Shown here: piece after piece, positions 37,856 to 47,288 of the stretch
Layout: each line of letters starts with the position of its first letter
Position numbering within the stretch: position 1 is the first letter of the stretch
Assembly: GCA_025363715.1 (NCBI GenBank)
Contig: JANYLR010000035.1
Coordinates: 1 to 64,000, forward strand
Reading direction: 5' to 3'
DNA length: 64,000 nucleotides
Origin: Holophagaceae bacterium
GTDB lineage: Bacteria > Acidobacteriota > Holophagae > Holophagales > Holophagaceae
The notes under the pieces: generated by a model
What the model was told of the DNA's origin: nothing
Seen by the model: only the letters and a program-made list of their open reading frames with translations
Database searches by the model: none
Made by a program: the position numbers and the translations under genes

Positions 37856-38998
37856 CTACTTCACGGCCGGGAAGATCCTCGCCCGGAACCCATCCACGGG
37901 CCCCGTTTCCGGCAGCTTGGCGGGCTCGGCCGCGGGGGCGTACAGCAGGTAGAGGTCCAGCGCATCGCCCGGAGCCAGCCGGAGGTCGGCCTGCCAGCTG
38001 GTCAGATCGCCACTCCGCCCGAGCACCTTGAGGGCCAGCACGTCGACACCGCTGGCCCGGCGCCGCAGCAGCACGGCCTGCGTGCCCGCGGCGGCCATCA
38101 CGGTGATCCGGGTCGAGCCGTCTGGCCGGGTTTCCAGCGTCCAGGCGGGCGCCAGGATGGCCGCGGCCTTCCACTCGGTCCGCCGGGCGGGCGTGGGGGC
38201 GGCTGGCGGTGGCGCCGCGTCCCGCAAGCGTCCGTCCTGGGTGGTCCCCGGTACCTTGGAGGCGAGACCGCTCACCACACCTCCAGCCACGCCAGCCGGT
38301 GAGATGTTCTGGGACTCGGCGCTGACCTTCTGCTTATCGGCCCTGGGCGCGGGTGCCACCTCCATCAGGGCGGCCGCGGGCCGGGGCGCTTCGGCCTTCT
38401 TGGCCGCCAGGTCCTGGGCCTCCACCCGGCGGTACTGTTCCTGTTCCTTGGCCCTCGACTCGGCTTCCATCCGGGGAGCCCCGGCCCCCGCGGCCAAGGC
38501 GGCGGGCATGGGCTTGGCAAGGGCAGCGGCCGGGGCCTTGGCCCGTTCGGCCGGAGGCGGAACGGATGCCTGGGCAGGTGCGGCGGGCAGGGCTTTCTCT
38601 ACCGGCGCAGCGGGCGTCTGCCCCGGGGCTGGGGCCTCCGCGACCTTGGCCTTCTGGGCTGAACCAACCTCCTGTTCCAATGTTGGCGGCACCTGCTGGG
38701 GGCTGCGCAGGTAGGCCAGCCCCGCGATGGAGGCCAACATCAGGCTGGCGGCGGCGCCCAGGATGCCGGGTCGCCGCCAGAAGGGCACGACCTTCGGGGC
38801 CGGGGGTGCCAGAGCCGCCAGCAGCTGGGCCTTGGCGGCGGGATCCGCCAGCAATTCCCGCAGGGCTTCCTCATCCATCAGGGCATCGAAGATGGCCTGA
38901 TGGCCCAGGGCCGCGGCAAACAGCGTCCGCCGTTCCTCTTCGGTGAGCGTGCCAGTCGCGTAGCCACCCAGCAGCCTGCCAGCCTCGGCCTGCTTCAT
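37856..38998 (-). CDS. Probable membrane anti-sigma factor
   Basis: 380 residues. A cytoplasmic N-terminal ~70 residues (L-L-G-G-Y-A-T-G-T-L-T-E-E-E-R), one membrane helix at ~77-97, then a long Ala/Pro/Lys-rich extracytoplasmic region and a compact C-terminal domain (~265-380). The N-terminal start, overlapping the sigma gene by four bases (ATGA), and the single helix fit an anti-sigma factor, although the zinc-type H-x3-C-x2-C motif is absent. Signal and release mechanism are unknown. Confidence 0.72.
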   Translation of the reverse strand: MKQAEAGRLLGGYATGTLTEEERRTLFAAALGHQAIFDALMDEEALRELLADPAAKAQLLAALAPPAPKVVPFWRRPGILGAAASLMLASIAGLAYLRSPQQVPPTLEQEVGSAQKAKVAEAPAPGQTPAAPVEKALPAAPAQASVPPPAERAKAPAAALAKPMPAALAAGAGAPRMEAESRAKEQEQYRRVEAQDLAAKKAEAPRPAAALMEVAPAPRADKQKVSAESQNISPAGVAGGVVSGLASKVPGTTQDGRLRDAAPPPAAPTPARRTEWKAAAILAPAWTLETRPDGSTRITVMAAAGTQAVLLRRRASGVDVLALKVLGRSGDLTSWQADLRLAPGDALDLYLLYAPAAEPAKLPETGPVDGFRARIFPAVK

Positions 38999-39576
38999 GG
39001 CGCCCCCCTTCCGGCGGCTTCCCAGCTGCCGCCCAGGGCTTCCAGCAGCTGTTTGCGGCAGCGGTGATCCCAGGTGTAGACAGTATTGAGGCTGGCCGCG
39101 CCCAGGAGTCCCTGGATCTCGGCGAAGCTGCGCCCCTGCAGCTTGAGGCGGAACAGCTCGCGGCAGCGGTCGCCCATCTTCGCGATGCCGCCCATGAGCT
39201 TGGCCAGCAGCTCCTTGCGCTCCAGCACCGTGGCCGGATCCGGTGCGTCCGATACCGGTGGGAAGACTTCCACATCCACGGCGTCGTACTCGCCCCGGCG
39301 CGCGGCCTTGCGGCGGAAGGCGGCCAGCTTGAAGCGCAGGATCTGGAAGGCCAGCGGCACCAGGTCCTCTGCGCGGTCGAGGTGGCCGTACTTCTCATGG
39401 AGCAACACCAGCACCTCCTGCGCCAGGTCCTCCGCATGGGCGCCTGCAGAACGGGATGCCGCGAAGGCCACGATCCTTTCACGCAGATGGGCCAGGATGG
39501 CGGCGCGGTCAGCCACGGCCCTTTCCTCCCCGAGGGGGGGCGGCAGGGCGGAGGTTGTGGGCTGGTCGGGATTCAT
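38995..39576 (-). CDS. ECF-type RNA polymerase sigma factor
   Basis: 193 residues. Region 2: H-A-E-D-L-A-Q-E-V-L-V-L-L and the following L-V-P-L-A-F-Q-I-L-R-F; region 4: C-R-E-L-F-R-L-K-L-Q-G-R-S-F-A-E-I-Q, then N-T-V-Y-T-W-D-H-R-C-R-K-Q-L. It would direct RNA polymerase to a regulon that probably includes its own operon. The overlap with the downstream anti-sigma gene is typical. Start at 39574-39576 with only a weak ribosome site; surE is divergent 66 bp away. Confidence 0.87.
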   Translation of the reverse strand: MNPDQPTTSALPPPLGEERAVADRAAILAHLRERIVAFAASRSAGAHAEDLAQEVLVLLHEKYGHLDRAEDLVPLAFQILRFKLAAFRRKAARRGEYDAVDVEVFPPVSDAPDPATVLERKELLAKLMGGIAKMGDRCRELFRLKLQGRSFAEIQGLLGAASLNTVYTWDHRCRKQLLEALGGSWEAAGRGAP

Positions 39577-39642
39577 GGGACTTCGGAGTGAATTCCATCC
39601 TGGCAGCGAATGGCGGTCCTTGGCACCGGGTACACTGGCCCC

Positions 39643-40392
39643 ATGCCCGAACGCCTGATCCTGCTCACCAACGACGATGGCCTCTGGGCCCCGGGCATCG
39701 CCGCGCTGGCCCGGGCCGCTTCGCGGTTCGGCAAGGTGGTCACCGTGGCCCCGGACCGCAACCGATCGGCCATCTCCTCGGCCCTGAGCCTGCACAACAT
39801 CCTGCGGCTGAACGAAGTGGGGCCGGACCGGTTCGCCTGCGACGGTACCCCCGTGGACTGCGTGCTGCTGGGGGTCTGCGAAGTGCTGGGCCGCAAGCCC
39901 GATTGGGTGCTCTCCGGGGTCAACCACGGCTTCAACCTGGGCGAGGATGTCTTCTACTCCGGCACCGTGGGCGCGGCCTTCGAGGGCCGCCTGCAGGGGG
40001 CCCGGGCCGCGGCCTTCTCGAATCATCCCGGGGGTTCGCTGGAGCTGGTGGAGCCCTGGATCACGCGCTTCCTGGAACGCTGGGAGGCCATGGAGCTGCC
40101 CGCCAATCGCATCTGGAACATCAACTTTCCCAAGGGCGAGCCCAAGGGCTTCCACCTCACGGGCCAGGACAGCCGCGCCTACCACGACCTGGTGGAGCGC
40201 CGGGTGGATCCCCGCAACACGCCCTACTTCTGGATCGGCGGCGACGCGGGCCCCACCTACGCCAAGACCCCCGGCAGCGACGCGGAGGCGGTCTTCCACG
40301 GCTTCGCCAGCGTGACGCCCCTGCGCCTGGATCTGGGCTGCCCCGAGACTCTGGCCCGGCAGGCGGACTTCGACGCCGCCTTCAAGCGGTAG
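39643..40392 (+). CDS. surE: 5'-nucleotidase SurE
   Basis: 249 residues. Nucleotidase of the SurE family, a metal-dependent phosphatase acting on nucleoside monophosphates, cytoplasmic. Motifs: L-L-T-N-D-D-G (metal site), A-P-D-R-N-R-S-A, V-L-S-G-V-N-H-G-F-N and Y-S-G-T-V-G-A-A. The ATG at 39643 follows immediately on a GC-rich leader; an in-frame ATG 33 bp upstream is less likely. It forms a three-gene run with acyP and apt. Confidence 0.95.
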   Translation: MPERLILLTNDDGLWAPGIAALARAASRFGKVVTVAPDRNRSAISSALSLHNILRLNEVGPDRFACDGTPVDCVLLGVCEVLGRKPDWVLSGVNHGFNLGEDVFYSGTVGAAFEGRLQGARAAAFSNHPGGSLELVEPWITRFLERWEAMELPANRIWNINFPKGEPKGFHLTGQDSRAYHDLVERRVDPRNTPYFWIGGDAGPTYAKTPGSDAEAVFHGFASVTPLRLDLGCPETLARQADFDAAFKR

Positions 40393-40396
40393 CCAA

Positions 40397-40669
40397 ATGC
40401 AGATCGCCTTCCGGGTCCATGGCGAGGTCCAGGGGGTGGGCTACCGCCGCTTCGCCCAGCGCGAGGCCCAGGCCCTGGGCTTGGCGGGCTGGGTGCGGAA
40501 CGAGGCCGCGGGAACCGTGGCCGGGGAGGTGGAAGGGCCTGAGGGCAGCCTGGCCACCCTCCGGGCGAGGCTCACCCAGGGGCCTGCCTTCGCCACCGTC
40601 TCCCGGCTGGACTGGGAGCCGCTGGATGTGCGATCCTCCCTTCCCCATCCATTCGAGATTCACAGGTAG
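40397..40669 (+). CDS. acyP: Acylphosphatase
   Basis: 90 residues, the usual size. It hydrolyses acyl phosphates such as carbamoyl phosphate. Catalytic Arg in G-V-G-Y-R-R-F-A (R17 region) and Asn in G-W-V-R-N are present in the standard order, with F-E-I-H-R at the end close to the family Y-x-x-F-x-I. Only 4 bp after surE and 2 bp before apt. Confidence 0.93.
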   Translation: MQIAFRVHGEVQGVGYRRFAQREAQALGLAGWVRNEAAGTVAGEVEGPEGSLATLRARLTQGPAFATVSRLDWEPLDVRSSLPHPFEIHR

Positions 40670-40671
40670 CC

Positions 40672-41196
40672 ATGCCCACGACCTCCCCCTTCAGCGCCTT
40701 CGTCCGCGACGTGCCGGACTTCCCCAAAGCGGGCATCCTGTTCCGCGACATCACGCCCCTGCTGGCCAATGCCGAGGCCTTCGGCGAGGCCGTGGCGGCC
40801 ATGGCCGAGCCCGTGCTGAACCTGCAGCCCACCCATGTGCTGGGGCTGGAATCCCGGGGCTTCATCTTCGGCAGCGCCCTGGCCCAGAAGCTGGGCGTGG
40901 GCTTCGTGCCCGCCCGCAAGCCCGGCAAGCTGCCCATGCCCACCCACAGCGAACCCTACGGCCTGGAGTACGGCACGGATGCCCTGGAGATCCACACGGA
41001 CGCCTTCGGTGCGGGCGACCGGGTGCTCATCGTGGACGATGTCATGGCCACCGGCGGCACCGCGGCGGCCGCCCAGCGGCTGGTGCGGACCACCGGCGCC
41101 CTGCCCGTGGCCCTCACGGTCTTCATCGAGCTCACCTCCCTGCCCGGCCGGGAGAAGGTGGAAGGCCTGCCGGTCTTCAGCGTCATCCGCTACTGA
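40672..41196 (+). CDS. apt: Adenine phosphoribosyltransferase
   Basis: 174 residues. It salvages adenine to AMP with PRPP. Motifs: V-P-D-F-P-K-A-G-I-L-F-R-D-I-T-P-L at the N-terminus, E-S-R-G-F-I-F-G, and the PRPP loop V-L-I-V-D-D-V-M-A-T-G-G-T. Third gene of the surE-acyP-apt run, linking it to nucleotide metabolism. Confidence 0.96.
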   Translation: MPTTSPFSAFVRDVPDFPKAGILFRDITPLLANAEAFGEAVAAMAEPVLNLQPTHVLGLESRGFIFGSALAQKLGVGFVPARKPGKLPMPTHSEPYGLEYGTDALEIHTDAFGAGDRVLIVDDVMATGGTAAAAQRLVRTTGALPVALTVFIELTSLPGREKVEGLPVFSVIRY

Positions 41197-41233
41197 CACC
41201 CTCCAGGGGCAGGTCCGCCCCGCCGAGCCGGAA

Positions 41234-42757
41234 TCATCCGGGTTGTCCAGCCCGGCTCAAGTCCATTCTGGAGAGGATGGCGACGACCTCGCGGGAGGTC
41301 GCCGTGAAGGTGGAGGCCAGCACCCGCTCAGCCTGGTCGCGCTGCCCGCCCAGATGGAGGCGCAGCACCTCCGCCGCCAGGCGGTGGAACTCCCGGTGCT
41401 TGGCTTTCAACGGGGGGAAATCCGGCAGGTGCCCGCAGCACTGCTGGCCGGGTCCATGCACCCACTTCCCCAGCACACACTGGTCATCCCGCTCCACGGC
41501 GGCCGGATCGTAGACTTCCTGGCTCTTTCCGGCCAGCACGTTCTTCAGGCGGCCAGCCCAAGCCTGGTGGGCCGCCACTGCGCCGCCCACATCCAGGTTG
41601 CCGTCGGTGGTCTTCGTCTGGAAGGCTGAGGCCTCCATGGCCAGGCCGTCCGATACCGTCACCAGGGTTTCCAGGTTCTTGCCAGTCTCCTGGACCGTGG
41701 CCGCAAGCTCGATCGCGCCCGCGGCATTTTGCTCGCTGGTGGTCCGGATCGCTTCCGTCCGCTGCGTGATCTCGGTGCTGGCCCTGGCCTGTTCCCGGGT
41801 CGCCGTGCCGATCTCCTCCACCTGGCGGGCCAGCACCGAGACTTCCTCCAGGATCCGGCCAAGGGAAGCGGAGGTCCCGGCGACCTTGTTGGCGCCGTTG
41901 CCCACGATTTCATGGGTCTGCGTGATGAGGGTCTCGATCTCCAAGGCGGCGGTGGCACTCCGTTCCGCCAGTTTCCGCACCTCCTCGGCCACGACGGCGA
42001 AGCCCTTGCCCTGGCTGCCGGCCTTGGCGGCCTCGATCGCGGCATTCAGGCTGAGCAGGTTGGTCTGGCGGGCGATCTCCTGGATGACCTGGACGGCGGA
42101 CACGATCCGGCTGGTGGCGCCTTCGATCCCTTCCATGGCCTGGGCCGTTTCCCGTCCGTACCCCGCGCCTTCCTCTGCCTGGGCCCGGGCCGAGGACGCC
42201 TTCAGGAGCGCCGTCTCGACGGTGCGCGCCACCTGCTCGATCGAGGCCGACAGCTGGTGGATGGCCGCGGAAACCTGCCCCGTGGCCTCCCGCTGGGTCT
42301 CGCTGCCCCGGGCCACCAGGTCGGTGGCGTGCTGAGTTTCCCCCGCTCCCGAGACCAGGTGTGCCGAGAGGGTGGCGACCTTGGCCGCAGATTGCTGGAC
42401 TGACGTGAAAGACTGGCCAACCTTTTCCTGGTAGGCGGTGATGGCGGAGGCCAGAAGCTGCAGCTCGGGCTTCGAATTCTTCCCCGCGCCTGGTCTTTGC
42501 TCCAGGAGCGCCGCCAGGGAGACCAGGGCCCGCCTCAGGTCCCTGGCGGCCCAAAGCGCCAGCAGGGTCCCCAGGATCATGGCCACCGTGAAGCTTCCCA
42601 GGGCGAATGCCCCGGTGAGGCCCTTCCAGCCGAGGCTCCAGGCCGCCCATCCCACCGCGATCATCAGCAGAGCGGGTGTCTGGCACAGCAGGAACCTCTG
42701 GAGCAGGCTGAGAGAGCCTGACAGATTCCCCCGGGTTTCTTGGGAGAGCTTGATCAT
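41234..42757 (-). CDS. Methyl-accepting chemotaxis protein with CZB domain
   Basis: 507 residues. Two membrane helices close together near the N-terminus (about 30-75) with almost no periplasmic loop, then the receptor signalling domain with its hairpin tip motif [18 protein letters not shown], and at the C-terminus a chemoreceptor zinc-binding (CZB) domain: A-H-Q-A-W near 400, C-V-L-G-K-W and H-R-E-F-H, the His/Cys zinc ligands. CZB receptors sense zinc or hypochlorite in the cytoplasm. ATG 42755-42757 has AGAGG seven bases upstream; a GTG one codon earlier is in frame. Confidence 0.92.
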   Translation of the reverse strand: MIKLSQETRGNLSGSLSLLQRFLLCQTPALLMIAVGWAAWSLGWKGLTGAFALGSFTVAMILGTLLALWAARDLRRALVSLAALLEQRPGAGKNSKPELQLLASAITAYQEKVGQSFTSVQQSAAKVATLSAHLVSGAGETQHATDLVARGSETQREATGQVSAAIHQLSASIEQVARTVETALLKASSARAQAEEGAGYGRETAQAMEGIEGATSRIVSAVQVIQEIARQTNLLSLNAAIEAAKAGSQGKGFAVVAEEVRKLAERSATAALEIETLITQTHEIVGNGANKVAGTSASLGRILEEVSVLARQVEEIGTATREQARASTEITQRTEAIRTTSEQNAAGAIELAATVQETGKNLETLVTVSDGLAMEASAFQTKTTDGNLDVGGAVAAHQAWAGRLKNVLAGKSQEVYDPAAVERDDQCVLGKWVHGPGQQCCGHLPDFPPLKAKHREFHRLAAEVLRLHLGGQRDQAERVLASTFTATSREVVAILSRMDLSRAGQPG

Positions 42758-43047
42758 CACAGTACCTCTCGCGTCGATGTCCGTTTTGTAATAAGTGATG
42801 CAGGCAGGCCCTGGATGAACCGTCCCCAGGCATTACCTGATTCATATGTCGGCTGTGTCTCGACCGCGCTTGAATCAGGACTACAAGGTCACAATTGCAT
42901 CCTATGGCCATTCCTGGGGCCTCGCCCAGAGGCCAGCAGGCTGGCTTGGTTCGGACCCTTCCTGGTCCCGGTCACCACCTGGCCGGCATAGCCGTCTTGG
43001 CCATGAGAGGCTGATGAGGGCTCTGGCCCCGATTCAGAGGAGCGCCC
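42758..43047. other. Gene-free stretch upstream of the CZB receptor
   Basis: About 290 bases with no convincing gene or hairpin. The part near 42785-42810 (TTTTGTAATAAGTGATG) is AT-richer and may carry the receptor promoter on the minus strand, but I cannot assign -35/-10 boxes with confidence. Confidence 0.4.
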
Positions 43048-43146
43048 CTGTCCCCCCTCTTCAAGCTCGTGCTGCTGGCCTGGCTGGTGCTGGGGCCGCT
43101 GGGCCTATGGCTGCGGCGCCGCAGCCGCCTGAACCCTAGAGCCTGA
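43048..43146 (+). CDS. Possible 32-residue membrane peptide
   Basis: A short frame opens at CTG 43048 after GAGGAGC and encodes L-S-P-L-F-K-L-V-L-L-A-W-L-V-L-G-P-L-G-L, then W-L-R-R-R-S-R, a textbook single-helix peptide with a positive end. There is no ATG, GTG or TTG at the right place, so a CTG start would be needed. The stop lies in the 14-bp repeat that follows. Speculative. Confidence 0.22.
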   Translation: MSPLFKLVLLAWLVLGPLGLWLRRRSRLNPRA

Positions 43147-43176
43147 AGCCTAGAGCCTGAATCCTAGAGCCTGGAG
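43135..43176. repeat. 7/14-bp repeat (CAGGCTT family), copy 2
   Basis: Three head-to-tail 14-bp units, CCTAGAGCCTGAAG and two near-identical copies, each two heptamers of the form CCTAGAG/CCTGAAG. The stop codon (TAG) of the NtrY-like gene lies inside the third unit. Confidence 0.85.
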
Positions 43177-45275
43177 CCGCCAGCCCTCGGCAGCACCAGG
43201 CTGAAGCGGCTGCCGTTGGACAGGGGTTCGTAGCGGACATCGCCGCCGTGATCCTGGGCGATGCGGCGGACGATGGCCAGGCCCAGGCCCGTGCCCTTGC
43301 GTTTGGTGGAGAAGTAGGGCTCGAAGAGCCGCTCCCGATCCGCCTCGGGCACCCCGGAGCCGTCATCCACCACCTCGAAGCGCAGGCTATCCAGCTCCTG
43401 GGCCAGGGACAGCCGGACGAGGCCCCGGCCCCCCTCCTCGGCCCGGGCGCCCCGGCCCTCTAGGGCCGCCAGGGCATTGTCCACGTAGTTGATGAGGGCC
43501 CGCTTCACCATGTCCCCGTCCCAGAGGGCCGAGACCGGTGCCTCCGGCAGCTGCAGCTCCCAGTGGATCTCCGGGTGGTTGGGGCCGTACAGGGCGGCCA
43601 CCTGGCGCAGCAGGTCCGCCGGATCGCAGGGCGAGAACTGAGGCACAGGCAGCCGGGCGAAGCGGCTGAAGCTATCCACCAGCCGGGACAGGCTGGCCAC
43701 CTCCCCGAGGATGATCTCGGCCCCCTCCTGCACGGCGGCCGGATCCAGGCGGCCCTCCCGGCTGCGGCGCAGCAGGCGCTGGGCCGTGAGCTGGATGGGC
43801 GTCAGGGGGTTCTTCACCTCGTGGGCCATGCGCCGGGCCACTTCCTGCCAGGCGGCCCGCTTCTCCGCCTGGGCCAGCAGGGAGAGATCCTCCAGCACCG
43901 CCAGCACGCCGCCTCCCTGGAGGGGTTCGAGGATGGCCCGCACGGGCCGGCCCTCGCCCTCGCTGCCCAGGCGTAGCTCCTCCAGCACGCCCCGCTGGGT
44001 ATCGCGGACGGCCGCCAGCAGCGCCGGCAGGCGGCCCAGGCGCGGCAGCGCGGCCACCGTCTCCCAGCGGGCCTCGGTGGGATCGAAGGCTTCCAGCCCC
44101 AGCCAGGACCGGGCGGCGGCGTTGAAGGTGCGCAGCTCGCCATCGGCCCGCCAGCTCATGACCCCCACCGGCAGCGCCGCCAGCAGCTGGTCCAGGTAGG
44201 CCCGCTGCTGCTCCAGGCGGCTGGCCTGGGCTTCGATGGCCGCCCGGTTGGTCTTCAGATCCCGGGTCATGGCATTGAAGGTCTGGGCCAGGAAGGCCAG
44301 CTCGTCCTCCCCCATCACCGGCAGCTCCACGTCGAGGTCGCCGCTGCCCACCCGCTGGGCGGCCTTGGCCAGGGCCCGGATGGGCTCGCTCAGCGACTTC
44401 GCCAGGGCCAGACCCGACCACACCGCGAAGAAGAGCGTCAGCAGCGTCAGGAACAGGAAGGTGCTCTGGGGCAGGGTCTCCAGGGTGTCCCGGTTGGCCC
44501 GGATCTGCTGGTTCTCCTTGAAGCGCTGCTCCAGCGCCAGCACCCGGTCCAGCTTCTCCCGGGGCATGAAGACGCCGATGGCCCAGGCACCATCCCCCCG
44601 GGGCACCACCCGCAGCAGCCATAGCCCCTCCGGGCGTTCCTGCTGGCTGTCCCCGGCGAGGGCCTCGAGGTTCGGCGGCGGGCAGTCCGGGCAAAGATCC
44701 AGGGCCTTGACGCCAGCCTCGCCGCGTCCACCAAAGGTAGCCACGAGATCCAGCCCCGCGGCGCTGCGGATGGCCTGGGGTTCCGCCGAGGCGGAGTCCG
44801 ACAGGCGTCCGGCCCCGAAGTCCAGGCGCGCCTTGGCGGCGGCCCGCAGATCCTCGGCCATCTTCTGGCCATCGCGGATGGCGACTTCCGTTTCCGGGCT
44901 GAACCAGCGCTCCACGTTCTTGTTGATGAAGTTCCGGCCCACCATGAACAGGATCAGGCTGGGCACGATGCCCACGATGAAGAGCGTCAGTACCATGCGG
45001 GTGCGCAGCCGGGAGCCCAGGAGGCCGCTCTTGCGCTCAAAGTAGAGCTTGGCGATGCTGCGGGCCACGATGAAGAGCAGGGTGCCGATGGCCAGCACGT
45101 TGGACAGGCCCAGGGCCACCAGGGCCCAGCGGGAGGGCGCGTCCAGACCCCCTTCGGCGATGCGGTTCCCCACGGTCTTGTAGGCCAGGATGATCATGAG
45201 GATCAGCACGCCCAGGCCCACGGCCACATAGAGGCGCGTCAGCTCGGGGTGGCGCTTGACTGGAGGTTTCGGCAT
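43164..45275 (-). CDS. NtrY-like membrane sensor histidine kinase
   Basis: 703 residues. Three N-terminal membrane helices (about 12-32, 50-72, 95-115), an extracytoplasmic stretch, a fourth helix (~270-292), HAMP, a PAS-like domain (~360-450), dimerisation motif [12 protein letters not shown] with the phospho-His, and ATPase motifs N-Y-V-D-N-A-L, D-D-G-S-G-V-P and G-T-G-L-G-L-A. This is the NtrY layout; NtrY works with NtrX in nitrogen or redox control, and the regulator at 23736 is a candidate partner. Start at 45273-45275, divergent from the methyltransferase with 43 bp between. Confidence 0.9.
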   Translation of the reverse strand: MPKPPVKRHPELTRLYVAVGLGVLILMIILAYKTVGNRIAEGGLDAPSRWALVALGLSNVLAIGTLLFIVARSIAKLYFERKSGLLGSRLRTRMVLTLFIVGIVPSLILFMVGRNFINKNVERWFSPETEVAIRDGQKMAEDLRAAAKARLDFGAGRLSDSASAEPQAIRSAAGLDLVATFGGRGEAGVKALDLCPDCPPPNLEALAGDSQQERPEGLWLLRVVPRGDGAWAIGVFMPREKLDRVLALEQRFKENQQIRANRDTLETLPQSTFLFLTLLTLFFAVWSGLALAKSLSEPIRALAKAAQRVGSGDLDVELPVMGEDELAFLAQTFNAMTRDLKTNRAAIEAQASRLEQQRAYLDQLLAALPVGVMSWRADGELRTFNAAARSWLGLEAFDPTEARWETVAALPRLGRLPALLAAVRDTQRGVLEELRLGSEGEGRPVRAILEPLQGGGVLAVLEDLSLLAQAEKRAAWQEVARRMAHEVKNPLTPIQLTAQRLLRRSREGRLDPAAVQEGAEIILGEVASLSRLVDSFSRFARLPVPQFSPCDPADLLRQVAALYGPNHPEIHWELQLPEAPVSALWDGDMVKRALINYVDNALAALEGRGARAEEGGRGLVRLSLAQELDSLRFEVVDDGSGVPEADRERLFEPYFSTKRKGTGLGLAIVRRIAQDHGGDVRYEPLSNGSRFSLVLPRAGGSRL

Positions 45276-45318
45276 CCCCAGCAGGCTATCCTGGAACCTT
45301 GCGGAAGGGCAGAAACGG

Positions 45319-46578
45319 ATGACGACGGAAGGTGCGGAGGCGGTGCGGCGGTCCTTCCTGTCGGGCTTCATCCCTAGCGGCGGCCAGCCCCTCGGCGAAC
45401 CGCCCCCGCCGGAAGCGGCCTGGGATGCTGTGCAGGCTGAGGGCGCCGAGTACCCGCGCCTGTCCCTGGAGTTCTGGACTTCGAAGCAGCGCCAGGCCGC
45501 GAACCTCCACGAGATCTCGTACCGCGCCTGCTACAAGCCGCAGCTGCCCCGCCACTTCATCGAGCGCCTGACCCGGCCCGGCGAGCGGGTCTACGACCCC
45601 TTCAGCGGCCGGGGTACCACGGCCCTGGAAGCGGCCCTGCTGGGGCGCCGGGTGGCCGCCAACGATGTGAATCCCCTGGCCCGGATGCTGGCGGAACCCC
45701 GCCTCACTCCGCCGGAACCCGCCGCGGTGGAGGCGCGACTTCAGGCGATCCCGCACCAGGGCACCCGGGACGACCTCGACCTGGGGATGTTCTTCCATCC
45801 CGATACGGAGGCTGAGATCCGGGGGCTGCGCAACTGGTTCCTGAACCGGGCGGCGGCGGGCGAGCTGGATGATCTCGACACCTGGATCCGCATGGTGGCC
45901 ACCAACCGGCTCACGGGCCACAGCCCCGGGTTCTTCTCGGTCTACACCCTGCCCCCCAACCAGGCCCTCACGGCGGACAAGCAGCGGCAGATCAACGCCC
46001 AGCGGGCGCAGGTCCCCACCTACCGGGATACCCACGCCCTGATCCTGAAGAAGACCCGCCAGCTGCTCTCCGGTCTGGAGCCGGAGCAGCGGCGCAACCT
46101 GGCCTTCGCCGCCCAGGATGCCCGGTTCCTCACCGGCGATGTCCGGGAGACCGCCAGCCTGCTGGACGGTTGCATGACCCTCACGGTCACCTCGCCGCCC
46201 TTCCTGGATGTGGTGGACTACACCGGCGACAACTGGCTGCGTTGCTGGTTCACGGGGCTGGATGCGGAGGCCATCGGCCGGGGTATCAGCACGCCGCGCA
46301 CCGTGGCGGCCTGGTCCGAGACCATGGGTGCCGTCTTCGAGGAGCTGCATCGGCTCACCCGGCCCGGCGGCTTCGTGGCCTTCGAAGTGGGGGAGATCCG
46401 GAAGGGAAAACTGCGGCTCGACGAGGTGGTGCTGCCCCTGGGCCTCCGGGCCGGCTTCAAGGCCCATGGCGTCCTCGTGAACCGCCAGACCTTCACCAAG
46501 ACCGCCCACATCTGGGGCGTGGGCAACAACGACATGGGCACCAACAGCAACCGCGTGGTGCTGTTCGAACGGGCCTGA
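45319..46578 (+). CDS. Orphan DNA methyltransferase (N4/N6 type)
   Basis: 419 residues. Motif I reads Y-D-P-F-S-G-R-G-T-T-A-L-E (SAM pocket) and the catalytic motif IV reads V-T-S-P-P-F; the order I-then-IV and the S-P-P form suggest a beta-group amino-methyltransferase, N4-cytosine or N6-adenine. The region between (~150-280) would include target recognition. No restriction endonuclease gene adjoins, so it may act alone in epigenetic control. ATG 45319 was chosen; an upstream in-frame ATG overlaps the divergent kinase start. Confidence 0.82.
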   Translation: MTTEGAEAVRRSFLSGFIPSGGQPLGEPPPPEAAWDAVQAEGAEYPRLSLEFWTSKQRQAANLHEISYRACYKPQLPRHFIERLTRPGERVYDPFSGRGTTALEAALLGRRVAANDVNPLARMLAEPRLTPPEPAAVEARLQAIPHQGTRDDLDLGMFFHPDTEAEIRGLRNWFLNRAAAGELDDLDTWIRMVATNRLTGHSPGFFSVYTLPPNQALTADKQRQINAQRAQVPTYRDTHALILKKTRQLLSGLEPEQRRNLAFAAQDARFLTGDVRETASLLDGCMTLTVTSPPFLDVVDYTGDNWLRCWFTGLDAEAIGRGISTPRTVAAWSETMGAVFEELHRLTRPGGFVAFEVGEIRKGKLRLDEVVLPLGLRAGFKAHGVLVNRQTFTKTAHIWGVGNNDMGTNSNRVVLFERA

Positions 46579-46859
46579 GGTGATCCGGGGTCCTACGCTG
46601 GCGCGCCTCCATCTGACGCGGCGCAAGGCGCCGCTCCCACCCGCCCCCCAGGGGCTCATGGAGATGGTGCCTCCACCCGGCCCCCCACGCAGAGGTCTGG
46701 AGCCCGTCTTGGGAATCAAGCTTGTTCCCAGTAAAAACAGGACGCTATTGGTATAAAACAGTCATTTAAATTATTTTTTGATTGATTGACTTGATCCAAA
46801 AAAGGCCCATCCTGGTCTGTCGAGAAAGAAACCAATCACCTAAACCTGTGGAGGAGTCC
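46579..46859. other. Intergenic region with palindrome and AT-rich promoter zone
   Basis: The first ~130 bases are GC-rich and featureless. TGGGAA-T-CAAG/CTTG-TTCCCA (46710-46730) is an almost perfect palindrome with one bulged base. Bases 46735-46800 are strikingly AT-rich (TTGGTATAAAAC, TTTAAATTATTTTTT) and probably hold the promoter of the DUF4242/haloperoxidase pair. Confidence 0.45.
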
Positions 46860-47246
46860 ATGCACGTTCGAACCACCGCTTTGCGCCTGCTCGCAGCCCT
46901 CGCCCTGCTGCCCTCGAGTCTTGGAGCCAGCACCCCCAAGGCCGGTTCCGCAGATACCGCCCCGGCCGTGCAGGCTCCCAAGGCAGGCATGCACCGCTAC
47001 ATGGTCGTGCGGACCTTCCCGGCAGGCGCCTTGGCCGGCCTCGATGCAGCGGGCAAGAAGGCGGTCAACGCCTGCAACTCCACCCATGGAGTGAAGTGGG
47101 TCTATTCCTACGCCAACGCGGACAAGACGAAGACCTTCTGCATCTATGATGGCCCCAGCGAGCAGGCGATCCGGGACGCCGCGACCTCGAACAAGATCCC
47201 CGTGGATGACATCATCGAGATCCCGGTGGTGCTGATGCCCAAGTAG
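46860..47246 (+). CDS. Exported DUF4242-like protein
   Basis: 128 residues. Signal peptide (1-22); residues ~45-128 match the DUF4242 style: Y-M-V-V-R-T-F, G-V-K-W-V-Y-S-Y, F-C-I-Y-D-G-P-S-E and I-P-V-D-D-I-I-E-I-P. One family member (the SCO4226 type) binds nickel; whether this one does is unknown. GGAGGAGTCC precedes the ATG. It is 42 bp ahead of the haloperoxidase-like gene and probably co-transcribed with it. Confidence 0.78.
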   Translation: MHVRTTALRLLAALALLPSSLGASTPKAGSADTAPAVQAPKAGMHRYMVVRTFPAGALAGLDAAGKKAVNACNSTHGVKWVYSYANADKTKTFCIYDGPSEQAIRDAATSNKIPVDDIIEIPVVLMPK

Positions 47247-47288
47247 CCTCGGCCCACGGCTTCCGAAGGCCTAGCCAAGGAGCCCACC

